From Saprospiraceae bacterium (lineage in GTDB: Bacteria; Bacteroidota; Bacteroidia; Chitinophagales; Saprospiraceae), in the NCBI GenBank assembly GCA_023299965.1, contig JALZVN010000168.1:1-5927 (forward strand): DNA of 5,927 nt, written 5' to 3'. The notes under the pieces are model-generated. The model saw nothing but the letters and a program-made list of their open reading frames with translations, was not told where the DNA came from and did no database searches. Below are positions 1 to 5,927 of this stretch, piece after piece (position 1 is the stretch's first letter; every line of letters starts with the position of its first letter). Both the position numbers and the translations under genes were made by a program.

Positions 1-938
1 ACAACTTCTAGAAAATCGGAAGTTATACTACCACAGAGCAGAGGATTAAGTCCTTGTATATTGGACGCAAAGTTTGCTATGGTTAAGGTTCCATTTGGAT
101 TAGGAAGTAAGGATTCATCCGTAAGATCGTATGAAAAACCGTACACTTCATAGGTGCCCACATCAAAATTAGTCAAATCTGGAGAATCCGTTAGTTCAAG
201 GATAATTCCATTTTGAGTAATGAAATAAGTATATCCATATATCAAGTCACTTGGTGCTCCATTGGAAAAAACGGGACTGATATCTAGCAACAATGTTTCT
301 TCCCCTTGACAAGCTGAAAGTTGAGATGCATTTAATGTCCCTGCATTAGCCCTACAGCAATCTATTCCGTCCTGATCTACAAACAAGATATTGAACTCTC
401 TAAGCGTTCCCATATCAAATAATACGGGATCCGTTATTTCCAATATCCAATCTCCATTAACTGTTCCTGTATTATAATTTAACAAACTACCTGAATGCGG
501 TAAATAAGATCCTGTATATGATTGTATGCCAGAAAGGTCGGCATTGTGCCAGATAGTGTTCATGCCTGGATCTGGATTGGTCGTATTGATATCCGTAACG
601 AAGGTAACATTGAATCCTCCAAAAAATACTGCAGAAGAAGAGGTTCCTTGCGGACCTATAAGGGTAACTGATTGCCCTGCAGGTGAGGTTAATCTCATTT
701 CTATTTCTGAAGGAAAAGTATGATTAAATCTAAGTTGGACTGAAGCCACACTATTGTTAGAAAGGGAATTATTTACAGCACCATCGACTCTGAAAGTTGC
801 CGAACTGATAGAAAGATCTTCGATAGCAACTGGACACTCCAGACATCCACAGTCTTGACTAAATGCATTTGTCGCGGAAAAAACAAATATCCACAACAAC
901 GCATATATGAAAGGACAATATGAAAATATCTTTGCCAA
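1..938 (-). CDS. Secreted surface protein with N-terminal P-domain, partial (3' end outside window)
   Basis: This is an open minus-strand frame of 312 codons that runs off the left edge. An in-frame stop lies about 39 bp upstream, and no in-frame ATG occurs between it and the signal peptide. The only sensible start is TTG at 938..936, which gives a Sec signal peptide (residues 1-28, MAKIFSY..., hydrophobic core about 9-26, ending FSQ). Residues about 36-187 match a proprotein-convertase P-domain (a jelly-roll beta-sandwich). The marks are a hydrophobic strand at VQLRFNHTF, then RLTSPAGQSVTLIG (82-95), then GDWILEITD (162-170) and a final strand GTLREFNILF (177-186). Residues 194-312 begin a second module, CC-x-A-x-AGTL, with Cys194, Cys195, Cys210 and Cys302 and a GTYEVYGFSYD strand. 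Such modules occur in large Bacteroidota surface proteins exported by type IX secretion, but any sorting domain would be outside the window. No protease domain is seen, so adhesion or matrix function is more likely than proteolysis. Confidence 0.85.
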   Translation of the reverse strand, partial: MAKIFSYCPFIYALLWIFVFSATNAFSQDCGCLECPVAIEDLSISSATFRVDGAVNNSLSNNSVASVQLRFNHTFPSEIEMRLTSPAGQSVTLIGPQGTSSSAVFFGGFNVTFVTDINTTNPDPGMNTIWHNADLSGIQSYTGSYLPHSGSLLNYNTGTVNGDWILEITDPVLFDMGTLREFNILFVDQDGIDCCRANAGTLNASQLSACQGEETLLLDISPVFSNGAPSDLIYGYTYFITQNGIILELTDSPDLTNFDVGTYEVYGFSYDLTDESLLPNPNGTLTIANFASNIQGLNPLLCGSITSDFLEV

Positions 939-1046
939 ACTTTGGAGGATTACTAAATTGTTGCCAAAATCACCTATTCATATCAACAATTATAATGATA
1001 TAAAGGAATCATATAAATGATCTATGCCATATAAGACCGATCCTAT

Positions 1047-1054
1047 CAAAGATA
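1047..1054 (-). promoter_or_regulatory. Candidate -7 promoter box for the P-domain gene
   Basis: Read on the minus strand this is TATCTTTG, an exact match to the Bacteroidota -7 consensus TAnnTTTG. It would start transcription near 1040, leaving a leader of about 100 nt before the TTG start at 938. No clear TTTG or TTG -33 element is seen 19-21 bp upstream, so the call rests on one box only. Confidence 0.45.
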
Positions 1055-1124
1055 ATAAAAAGAATTAAGGTTTAATTATTATCCCATTAAGATTGAAAAT
1101 AGTGCATTTCACAGAAAGAGTAGT

Positions 1125-1132
1125 TATTTTTG
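1125..1132 (+). promoter_or_regulatory. Candidate -7 promoter box for the M23 peptidase gene
   Basis: TATTTTTG matches TAnnTTTG exactly and lies 47 bp before the ATG at 1180, in the AT-rich divergent region. The -33 position holds only a poor match (AGTG at 1101..1104, spacer 20). Transcription would begin near 1138-1140. Confidence 0.45.
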
Positions 1133-1141
1133 TTAACACTA

Positions 1142-1155
1142 TTTAGAAGTCTAAA
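1142..1155. promoter_or_regulatory. Short inverted repeat at the predicted M23 transcription start, possible operator
   Basis: TTTAGA-AG-TCTAAA is a perfect 6-bp inverted repeat with a 2-bp centre. It begins about 10 bp after the candidate -7 box, so it would overlap or directly follow the start of transcription. A dimeric regulator binding here could block the promoter. The sequence is AT-rich and short, so chance occurrence is quite possible. Confidence 0.25.
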
Positions 1156-1179
1156 ATAAATTAAACATATCACACTATA

Positions 1180-1827
1180 ATGTCATCTTTGCTTAAATAC
1201 ACTTTAGGGCTGGCAATTTTAGCGGCTTTAGCCACTATTAGCCTTAGCTCATATAGCACTACTCCACACAAGAACCATAAAGACCTTATAGAAAGTCCTA
1301 TTAATACTTTCTACTACTACGACAGCCTTTTTCACTTTAATCCAAGCTACTTAACAAGAGGATTTGACTACCCTGTCGGAAAACCGGACGCTGAAGATTA
1401 CTATCTAGCTTCAAGATTTGGCAACAGAAATCACCTTGGGGAAGATTGGAATGGCAGAGGTGGAGGAAATACTGATTTGGGAGATCCTGTATATGCAGCT
1501 GGTAACGGAGTGGTAACCGTAGCAGAAGACATCTGCTGTGGATGGGGCAATGTGGTTAGAGTAGTCCATAAATTAGAGGGGCATAGCGAATTTAATTACT
1601 TAGAAACAGTATATGCCCATCTTGATAAAATTTACGTCAAAAATGGTCAACTTTTAACTAAGGGACAACAACTTGGAACTATAGGTACAGCGCACGGTAC
1701 ATATCTAGCCCATTTACACTTTGAACTTAGGGATTTCATAGACATGAGCATGGGTCCTGGATACTCGAATGATTGGCAAGGCTATCTCGATCCCTCTCCA
1801 TTTATACGAGATAATCGACATTTTTAA
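1180..1827 (+). CDS. Exported M23 (LytM-type) zinc metallopeptidase
   Basis: This 215-residue protein is probably an endopeptidase that cuts peptide cross-links of peptidoglycan in the periplasm. Residues 1-26 (Lys6, hydrophobic stretch 9-22, then SSYSTT) form a signal peptide or an N-terminal membrane anchor; there is no lipobox cysteine. The M23 domain covers about 76-208 and has every key residue. His85 and Asp89 (in HLGEDWN) and His180 (in AHLHFEL) are the zinc ligands. His147 (in VYAHL) and His178 are the catalytic pair. Other family marks are GDPVYAAGNGVV (101-112), WGNVV (122-126) and the KGQQLGTIG turn (161-169). No LysM, SH3 or coiled-coil part is present, so it is a minimal stand-alone peptidase. 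A Cys119-Cys120 pair sits in the loop before WGN, where it could bind metal or form a disulfide. The ATG is the natural start because it places the signal at the N-terminus; no Shine-Dalgarno is seen, as usual in this phylum. Whether its substrate is peptidoglycan or a protein is not shown by sequence. Confidence 0.93.
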   Translation: MSSLLKYTLGLAILAALATISLSSYSTTPHKNHKDLIESPINTFYYYDSLFHFNPSYLTRGFDYPVGKPDAEDYYLASRFGNRNHLGEDWNGRGGGNTDLGDPVYAAGNGVVTVAEDICCGWGNVVRVVHKLEGHSEFNYLETVYAHLDKIYVKNGQLLTKGQQLGTIGTAHGTYLAHLHFELRDFIDMSMGPGYSNDWQGYLDPSPFIRDNRHF

Positions 1828-1852
1828 CATATTAACGTACAATTCCATATTA

Positions 1853-1883
1853 AATTAACTAACCATTGTAAATCGGTTTAATT
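1853..1883. repeat. Imperfect inverted repeat between the M23 gene and the 982-residue gene
   Basis: AATTAA-(CTA)-ACC on the left pairs with GGTTTAATT on the right (1875..1883), a 9-bp stem with a 3-nt bulge and a 10-nt loop. It could be a weak terminator for the M23 gene or a protein-binding site next to the next promoter. It has no T-tract and is AT-rich, so the call is tentative. Confidence 0.25.
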
Positions 1884-1895
1884 ATTGCATATTTC
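1865..1895 (+). promoter_or_regulatory. Weak candidate promoter for the 982-residue gene
   Basis: ATTG (1865..1868) is followed after 21 bp by TATTTC (1890..1895). This fits the -33/-7 spacing of Bacteroidota promoters but matches the -7 consensus only in part. It lies 54 bp before the ATG at 1949 in a 121-bp gap. Read-through from the M23 gene is an alternative. Confidence 0.25.
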
Positions 1896-1948
1896 ACTAG
1901 ATGAAGGTATAAACACAAAGAAAAGTGCCTTCCTGAATAGTACGAAAA

Positions 1949-4897
1949 ATGCAAAAATTTGTATTTACCCTTATCTCCTGTTTAATTTTGCTTTCGCAAA
2001 GTTATTCGCAGACCGACTTTGCACCGCCAAGTGGGAACGATAAATTATTATATCAATTGGAATGGCAGCTCAAAACTGGAAACAGCAGATATCTAAGAGA
2101 TATAGCAAGTTTTCTAGATTCAAAAGTAACTCGCCAACATGCGCTTGAAATATTAGCCAACAAGACAATATTTCCGTCAAGTCAAGTCGTAATCAACAAA
2201 CAACTTTCAAAAAAAGATTTTTTTGATTTCTATTATCAACATAAGAACGAAATCAAGTTTTCACATATACTTCAAATGTACTACACTGTACCTCTGGAGC
2301 AAATAAAACGAGACATTAAGAGTACAACATTTGAAGCACTCAGTCCAATGGACTCTTTTTCTAAGCTATGCCTGAATCTTCAAAATGAAAAAAACATTCT
2401 TAAAAAGAGGACATATCTAATCTCGCTAAAATATCTGCAACTGCATAAAGGTGTACCTATCAACAAAATTCTTCATTGCTTGGACATTGAAGATCCAAGT
2501 ATACAGCAAGGCTTGATAGAATATAATGCTATTCAATATTTGGTCGGAAATGAAGAATTAGCCTCTACTTTGCAAAACATATTTCAAGTCAAAGATCTCG
2601 ACACTAAATTGGCGAACACCCTATACAATATGCTTTTCGAATCCGGCAACAACTTAATGCCTAAAAGTAAAATTGATGAGGAATACAAATTATTTATGGA
2701 TGGTAAGGTCACCCTTAAGGATTCCATAAAGAATGCCATCGAAAACAAATATAAAGTGTCTGATAAGTTCTACTATAATGATGTAGACTTCTATGGAACT
2801 ACCCTATGCACCAAAACAAAACCACAAGATGATACTAGAATTCTGATAGCAAACTTAATGGATACTAAAGATCCAAAGCTTTTATTCTACTTGGCAGCTT
2901 ATGTGTATATCAGTAAAAATGATGTGCTCAAAAGAGATATCATTAAATTATTGGAAAACTTAACCTTAATAAAAGTTAGCGATAAAAAGGGGCTAGAACG
3001 CTCTAAAGATATACTTATTTATTGGGCACAGCATTATCACGAATATGCTTGGGAAGATTCTGAGTGGCGATTTGTTAGTGAAAATCAAAAAATAGCACAA
3101 ATCAAAAACTTGGAAAGGCTTATCAGAAGATTAAATTCTAAAAATGATACTATTGCTATTCAAGCCTACACCGCATTGACGGAGGCGCATCCTCACGAGC
3201 TCAATAAGCTTATCAATAAGTATAAAAAGGTCATGAAAAAAACGAATTCCAAGATTCCACCTTTGAAATATAACTACCTGGAGGTCACGACTCAATTTGT
3301 AACCTACAATAAGGAATTTGAAATCAACCATAAACTAAGCCCTACTTTGCAAAAGATAATGAATCAATTGGAGGAGGACATTAATGAAATGGAGCGCTTT
3401 CAAATCGAAAACAAAGTGCTACATATCGCACAAGTAAAAGATATTCCTGCGCTTGAATACTGGGGAATACTGCATGTTGCAAATCGCAAGAACTCTTTTA
3501 CGACAGGTCGAATTGTAGAAAAACTCTACGCTAAATATTGGAGCAAAATGAGCAAGGATAGGCAATGGCTTACTCACTTCATATATAAAGCATCTTTGTT
3601 TAATCAATTTGATGGTTCAGGTATAGCCAAATCATATGAAAAATTATTGAATCTGGAGAACCAAGAATTGAAGAAATCAATTGAGTTTATCAGAGAGCAT
3701 AGTTCAAGGGCAGTGGTCATTAGCTATATAGATGAAGAAATATTAAATGCAGATCCAAATGCAAAAACAGATTTCGAAAAGGCATATGACGCCAAAGCGG
3801 ACCTTGTCAAAAAAATGAAAAATTCAACAGAAATCAAGTATAGCCAGATAAATCAAATTTTAGATTTTGATGAAAGTCTAACATCAGAAAAAGAACAAAC
3901 CATTTCTTTTATTAAAAAGCTGAGTCCATTGAAGGATATAAGAAAGCTAGCTATCAAAGAAAAGCTGAGTACTACTGAACTTGAATTCTTAAAAGGTAAA
4001 CCTTTTACCCATAGAGAGGTGGGATCTGTAATGCGTTTTTTCAATGATGAAGATCCGAAGGCTAATCTTGACTTCGCACTAGAAGCTATAAAGGATTTCA
4101 ATCTCGATGATCAGGCATATGTGGTCAATAGGTTATTCAGATATCAGTGGTTTAGAAATTACATTTATACCACAAAAAGTTTTTCTCAACAACTCAGTCA
4201 AGTCATCAACATTCTTTCGAGCTACTTAAAAGAGTCCGAATTTATAGGTGAAATTGAAGACAGAACCACACAGATAAATATTATCCAGTTGAGCTTTATA
4301 GGAAGAACTATTGAAGAACAATTGGTCACTAGTATAGAGTTAGATGTAGACCTTGCATTGAAAGCAGATTTACAAAAAACGATTTTGGCAAAATCAAAGT
4401 TTGAAGATTTAGGTGTCATTTTAGATCATGTAGATGGATTGGTCAACAATAAAGGAAATCTAGACTTGAGCTTTTTGAATCAAGATTTTGGAATCCCAAT
4501 ATTTGATATTGCAACGAACGCACAACTACAGACCTTCCTTGAAAGACACAAAAGCTTAACGGTGAAAGATTTTTATAAAATATATCTTCAAGAATTCGGG
4601 CTTGAATTCACTGATAGCAATGGGAACATTGATTTTAATAAAATCGCAAAAATACTCAAGTATGATATCATTCAGCCTTTTATTGGTAAAGGTGGTGGAA
4701 ATAGAGATTTCTATGTATATGGTCTCACAAAGGTACTAGAAGAAGTATTTAATGAGAATTTGGGCTTTCAAGATAAGCTGAACAATTATCAAACATTTGT
4801 CAGTTTTTCTAGTCTAAACAGGGCAAAAGCATGGTATGAATTCCTAGTTCGAAAAGGTTATGGCAAGAGTACTATAGCTTCTCCTTCTTTCAAATAA
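1949..4897 (+). CDS. Secreted, helix-rich 982-residue protein of unknown function
   Basis: I do not recognise this family. Residues 1-20 form a clear Sec signal peptide (MQKFVFTLISCLILLSQSYS, next residue Gln), so the mature protein is exported. Cys11 lies inside the hydrophobic core rather than in a lipobox, so lipidation is unlikely. The mature chain is almost wholly helical in character, rich in Lys, Glu, Leu, Ile and Asn and poor in Cys, with no further membrane segment. Some stretches resemble paired-helix (HEAT-like) repeats, for example about 307-338 and 399-426 (DTIAIQAYTALTEAHPHELN), which suggests an alpha-solenoid, but repeat spacing is irregular. Near the C-terminus are an EF-hand-like loop (887-898) lacking key ligands and a GKGGGN turn (913-918). 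I see no catalytic motif and no type IX sorting domain at the C-terminus. The reading frame is unbroken, which argues for a real, maintained gene. It follows the M23 gene by 121 bp; a scaffold or envelope-assembly role is possible but unproven. Confidence 0.9.
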   Translation: MQKFVFTLISCLILLSQSYSQTDFAPPSGNDKLLYQLEWQLKTGNSRYLRDIASFLDSKVTRQHALEILANKTIFPSSQVVINKQLSKKDFFDFYYQHKNEIKFSHILQMYYTVPLEQIKRDIKSTTFEALSPMDSFSKLCLNLQNEKNILKKRTYLISLKYLQLHKGVPINKILHCLDIEDPSIQQGLIEYNAIQYLVGNEELASTLQNIFQVKDLDTKLANTLYNMLFESGNNLMPKSKIDEEYKLFMDGKVTLKDSIKNAIENKYKVSDKFYYNDVDFYGTTLCTKTKPQDDTRILIANLMDTKDPKLLFYLAAYVYISKNDVLKRDIIKLLENLTLIKVSDKKGLERSKDILIYWAQHYHEYAWEDSEWRFVSENQKIAQIKNLERLIRRLNSKNDTIAIQAYTALTEAHPHELNKLINKYKKVMKKTNSKIPPLKYNYLEVTTQFVTYNKEFEINHKLSPTLQKIMNQLEEDINEMERFQIENKVLHIAQVKDIPALEYWGILHVANRKNSFTTGRIVEKLYAKYWSKMSKDRQWLTHFIYKASLFNQFDGSGIAKSYEKLLNLENQELKKSIEFIREHSSRAVVISYIDEEILNADPNAKTDFEKAYDAKADLVKKMKNSTEIKYSQINQILDFDESLTSEKEQTISFIKKLSPLKDIRKLAIKEKLSTTELEFLKGKPFTHREVGSVMRFFNDEDPKANLDFALEAIKDFNLDDQAYVVNRLFRYQWFRNYIYTTKSFSQQLSQVINILSSYLKESEFIGEIEDRTTQINIIQLSFIGRTIEEQLVTSIELDVDLALKADLQKTILAKSKFEDLGVILDHVDGLVNNKGNLDLSFLNQDFGIPIFDIATNAQLQTFLERHKSLTVKDFYKIYLQEFGLEFTDSNGNIDFNKIAKILKYDIIQPFIGKGGGNRDFYVYGLTKVLEEVFNENLGFQDKLNNYQTFVSFSSLNRAKAWYEFLVRKGYGKSTIASPSFK

Positions 4898-4939
4898 CAT
4901 GGCTTAACACAATAGTAACAGTATTGAGATAACATTTTG

Positions 4940-4970
4940 TTTGATACGAATGTTAATATTATTACATTTA
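4940..4970 (+). promoter_or_regulatory. Promoter of the beta-barrel protein gene
   Basis: TTTG (4940..4943), a 19-bp spacer and TACATTTA (4963..4970) match the Bacteroidota -33 TTTG and -7 TAnnTTTG elements except for the last base. Spacing is optimal. Transcription would start near 4977, giving a leader of about 40 nt before the ATG at 5017. This is the best promoter in the window and suggests the gene is transcribed by itself. Confidence 0.6.
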
Positions 4971-5016
4971 TAGCGCATTAAACGCATTGATGCACAACAT
5001 CTAAAAAGAATAAAAG

Positions 5017-5652
5017 ATGAAAAAGTTACTAATATTCGGTTTTTTGCTTACGTTTTTGATGACCGCATTTACTGTAGATGCAGATGCACAATACAGTCGT
5101 AAGCGCAAGAAAAAGAAGAAGAAAACAGAAAAAAATAGTGAATACTTTGATGAATCAGGTGCAGCTATTACGGACAGATTGTGGTATGGTGCCGATGCAA
5201 CCATAAACTTTGGTAGCGTATTTGGTCAGAGTAATTTTGTGTGGGGATTAAGTCCGATGGTTGGATATAAATTTTCAGAAAATTTTTCAGCTGGACCAAG
5301 ACTCTCTCTTCTAAACGTAATCTCTAAAACTTCAGACCCATTAACTGGCGCTGATCTATCTGCTAACTTATTAGATATTGGAGGTGGAATATGGACGAGG
5401 CATAAAATACTACAAACTTATTTTATACATGCGGAGTTTGAATTATTGAGTGAGCAGTTTGTTTCCGGACTTTCTGGAAATGAATTCATTAAAGATCGAG
5501 AAGTAGCGCCTCATTATTATTTGGGTGGTGGCTACGGTGCAGGAAACGGAACCCTTGGTTTTTCAGCCTATATCCTATGGGATTTTAGCGAAGATTTTAC
5601 CGCAGAAAACATTCCTATCGTTACTCGATTTGGTATAACTTACCTGTTCTAA
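5017..5652 (+). CDS. Small outer-membrane beta-barrel protein with poly-lysine segment
   Basis: This 211-residue protein has a signal peptide (residues 1-24, MKKLLIFGFLLTFLMTAF...ADA, cleavage before Gln25). A strongly basic stretch follows directly (R28, then K29-R30-K31 to K36). The rest alternates polar and aromatic residues in strand-like runs separated by Gly/Asn/Asp turns: LWYGADATINFGSVFG (55-70), FVWGLSPMVGYKF, FSAGPRLSLL, a GGGIWTRH strand, YYLGGGYGAGNGTLGFSAYILWDF and a final strand IVTRFGITYLF ending in Phe. A terminal aromatic residue and this pattern are typical of 8-10-strand outer-membrane barrels, inserted by the BAM machinery. Length fits an OmpA/OmpW-sized barrel without a peptidoglycan-binding domain. 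It has its own promoter and is followed by the structured element and terminator. The ligand or cargo is unknown. The start is clear from the signal peptide; AAAAG upstream is at most a poor ribosome site. Confidence 0.88.
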   Translation: MKKLLIFGFLLTFLMTAFTVDADAQYSRKRKKKKKKTEKNSEYFDESGAAITDRLWYGADATINFGSVFGQSNFVWGLSPMVGYKFSENFSAGPRLSLLNVISKTSDPLTGADLSANLLDIGGGIWTRHKILQTYFIHAEFELLSEQFVSGLSGNEFIKDREVAPHYYLGGGYGAGNGTLGFSAYILWDFSEDFTAENIPIVTRFGITYLF

Positions 5653-5660
5653 TTTTTTTT

Positions 5661-5762
5661 GGACTAGCGCTGTGCAGTAGTGTCTCTCTGAAAGAGACAG
5701 TCCGTAGTAGAGCCTTTTGGGTGGCTGAGGACCGAGCGAATAGCGAGCTACGAAACATAGCG
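5661..5762. other. GC-rich, repeat-filled non-coding element (possible structured RNA or dispersed repeat)
   Basis: This 102-bp stretch is about 54% G+C (55 of 102), well above the AT-rich gaps elsewhere in the window. It begins 8 bp after the barrel gene's stop. It holds a 7-bp hairpin, TGTCTCT-CTGAA-AGAGACA (5681..5699), whose 3' arm runs directly into GTCC (5700..5703), which can pair with GGAC (5661..5664). Further on, AGCC (5711..5714) can pair with GGCT (5723..5726), and the AGCGA word recurs three times in 5735..5763 (GAGCGA, TAGCGA, TAGCGA). It joins directly to the terminator hairpin. It does not match tRNA, tmRNA, 4.5S RNA or RNase P signatures that I know. It may be the 3' UTR of the barrel mRNA, a small RNA, or one copy of a repeat scattered in the genome; strand is unknown. 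Confidence 0.45.
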
Positions 5763-5822
5763 ACCGATATACAAGAAAAGACCTTGCAAATAATTTTGCA
5801 AGGTCTTTTCTTGTATATCGGT
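5763..5822. terminator. Bidirectional intrinsic terminator: perfect 28-bp inverted repeat
   Basis: The left arm (5763..5790) and right arm (5795..5822) are exact reverse complements, separated by the loop TAAT. The core AGACCTTGCAAA/TTTGCAAGGTCT is flanked by A-rich sequence on the left and TTTTCTT on the right. In either direction, therefore, a GC-containing hairpin is followed by a U-rich tract. It lies between two convergent genes, 110 bp after the barrel gene and only 12 bp after the stop of the sugar transferase gene, which fits shared termination. Confidence 0.85.
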
Positions 5823-5834
5823 AGGCCCCAAATC

Positions 5835-5927
5835 TTACTTCCCCTTCCCTTGTATCAAGACCAAAAGCGTATAAAATAAGATCTTGAAGTCTAAGCCTAG
5901 CGACATGTTTTCTATATAAAGCAAATC
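5835..5927 (-). CDS. Bacterial sugar transferase, C-terminal end (5' part outside window)
   Basis: On the minus strand, 30 codons enter from the right edge and end at TAA (5837..5835). The peptide begins DLLYIENMSLGLDFKILF and ends IQGKGK. This is the characteristic tail of the bacterial sugar transferase family (PF02397; WcaJ, WbaP and undecaprenyl-phosphate glucose phosphotransferase types). In that family the chain ends with a D-x-x-Y-I-E-N-W-S-L-x-x-D-x-K-I-L motif and a GxGA-like end. Such enzymes sit in the inner membrane and transfer a sugar-1-phosphate to undecaprenyl phosphate, the first step of exopolysaccharide or O-antigen synthesis. Here Met replaces the common Trp after EN, and the chain stops at GKGK. 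The catalytic domain is out of view, so the sugar cannot be named. The gene converges on the barrel gene across the shared terminator. Confidence 0.8.
   Translation of the reverse strand, partial: DLLYIENMSLGLDFKILFYTLLVLIQGKGK

Noticed and set aside
526..723. 65-codon plus-strand open frame inside the left-edge gene
   Set aside because: It lies opposite the P-domain coding frame, has no promoter or domain, and the minus-strand frame is clearly the real one.
1828..1853. CATATTAA occurring twice, 18 bp apart, after the M23 gene
   Set aside because: An 8-bp match of such AT-rich composition is expected by chance in this DNA.
3131..4419. Four minus-strand open frames of 62-82 codons inside the 982-residue gene
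   Set aside because: They are shadows of a long, continuous plus-strand gene and show no recognisable protein.
4607..4642. EF-hand-like calcium loop (FTDSNGNIDFNK) in the 982-residue protein
   Set aside because: Positions 3, 5, 6, 8 and 9 fit, but position 1 is Phe and position 12 is Lys instead of the acidic ligands, and there is no partner loop, so calcium binding is not supported.
4912..4928. CAATA/TATTG short dyad after the 982-residue gene, as a terminator
   Set aside because: The stem is only 5 bp of mostly A-T pairs and has no following T-tract.
5001..5204. 67-codon minus-strand open frame rich in Phe and Leu
   Set aside because: It is the complement of the barrel gene's signal peptide and poly-lysine codons; the Phe run simply mirrors the Lys run.
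5653..5660. Run of eight T directly after the barrel gene's stop, as a terminator
   Set aside because: No stable hairpin precedes it; the sequence before it is coding. The strong hairpin at 5763..5822 is the better terminator.

Overview
The window looks like chromosomal DNA of a member of the Bacteroidota, probably close to the Saprospiria. Four things support this. The coding regions are AT-rich. Starts lack Shine-Dalgarno sequences. There are Bacteroidota-type promoter boxes (TAnnTTTG at -7, TTTG at -33). The proteins are also typical: a secreted P-domain protein with a CC-x-A-x-AGTL module, Sec signal peptides ending before Gln, and an outer-membrane barrel with a lysine run after its signal peptide. 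The lineage below phylum is inference.

Layout. (1) At the left edge, on the minus strand, lies the N-terminal 312 codons of a large secreted surface protein. It begins with a TTG codon and carries a proprotein-convertase P-domain (1..938). (2) An AT-rich divergent intergenic region of 241 bp follows, with one -7 box facing each way and a short inverted repeat near the predicted plus-strand transcription start. (3) Next is an exported LytM/M23 metallopeptidase with a complete active site (1180..1827, +). (4) Then comes a 982-residue secreted, helix-rich protein of no recognised family (1949..4897, +). (5) Behind a good TTTG-N19-TAnnTTTA promoter is a small outer-membrane beta-barrel protein with a poly-lysine segment (5017..5652, +). 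(6) A 102-bp non-coding stretch follows that is GC-rich (54%) and full of repeats. (7) It is followed by a perfect 28-bp inverted repeat with a TAAT loop, which serves as a bidirectional terminator. (8) At the right edge, on the minus strand, are the last 30 codons of a bacterial sugar transferase (undecaprenyl-phosphate sugar phosphotransferase type) (5835..5927).

How the genes fit together. All four genes with a visible N-terminus encode proteins that leave the cytoplasm, and the fifth is of an envelope-polysaccharide family, so the common theme is the cell envelope: surface adhesion or decoration, peptidoglycan cleavage, an outer-membrane barrel and polysaccharide synthesis. The plus-strand genes are 121 and 119 bp apart and have their own candidate promoters, so I do not read them as one tight operon. 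I see no phage, transposon, CRISPR, tRNA, rRNA or defence genes. The least explained items are the 982-residue orphan protein and the structured GC-rich element before the terminator.
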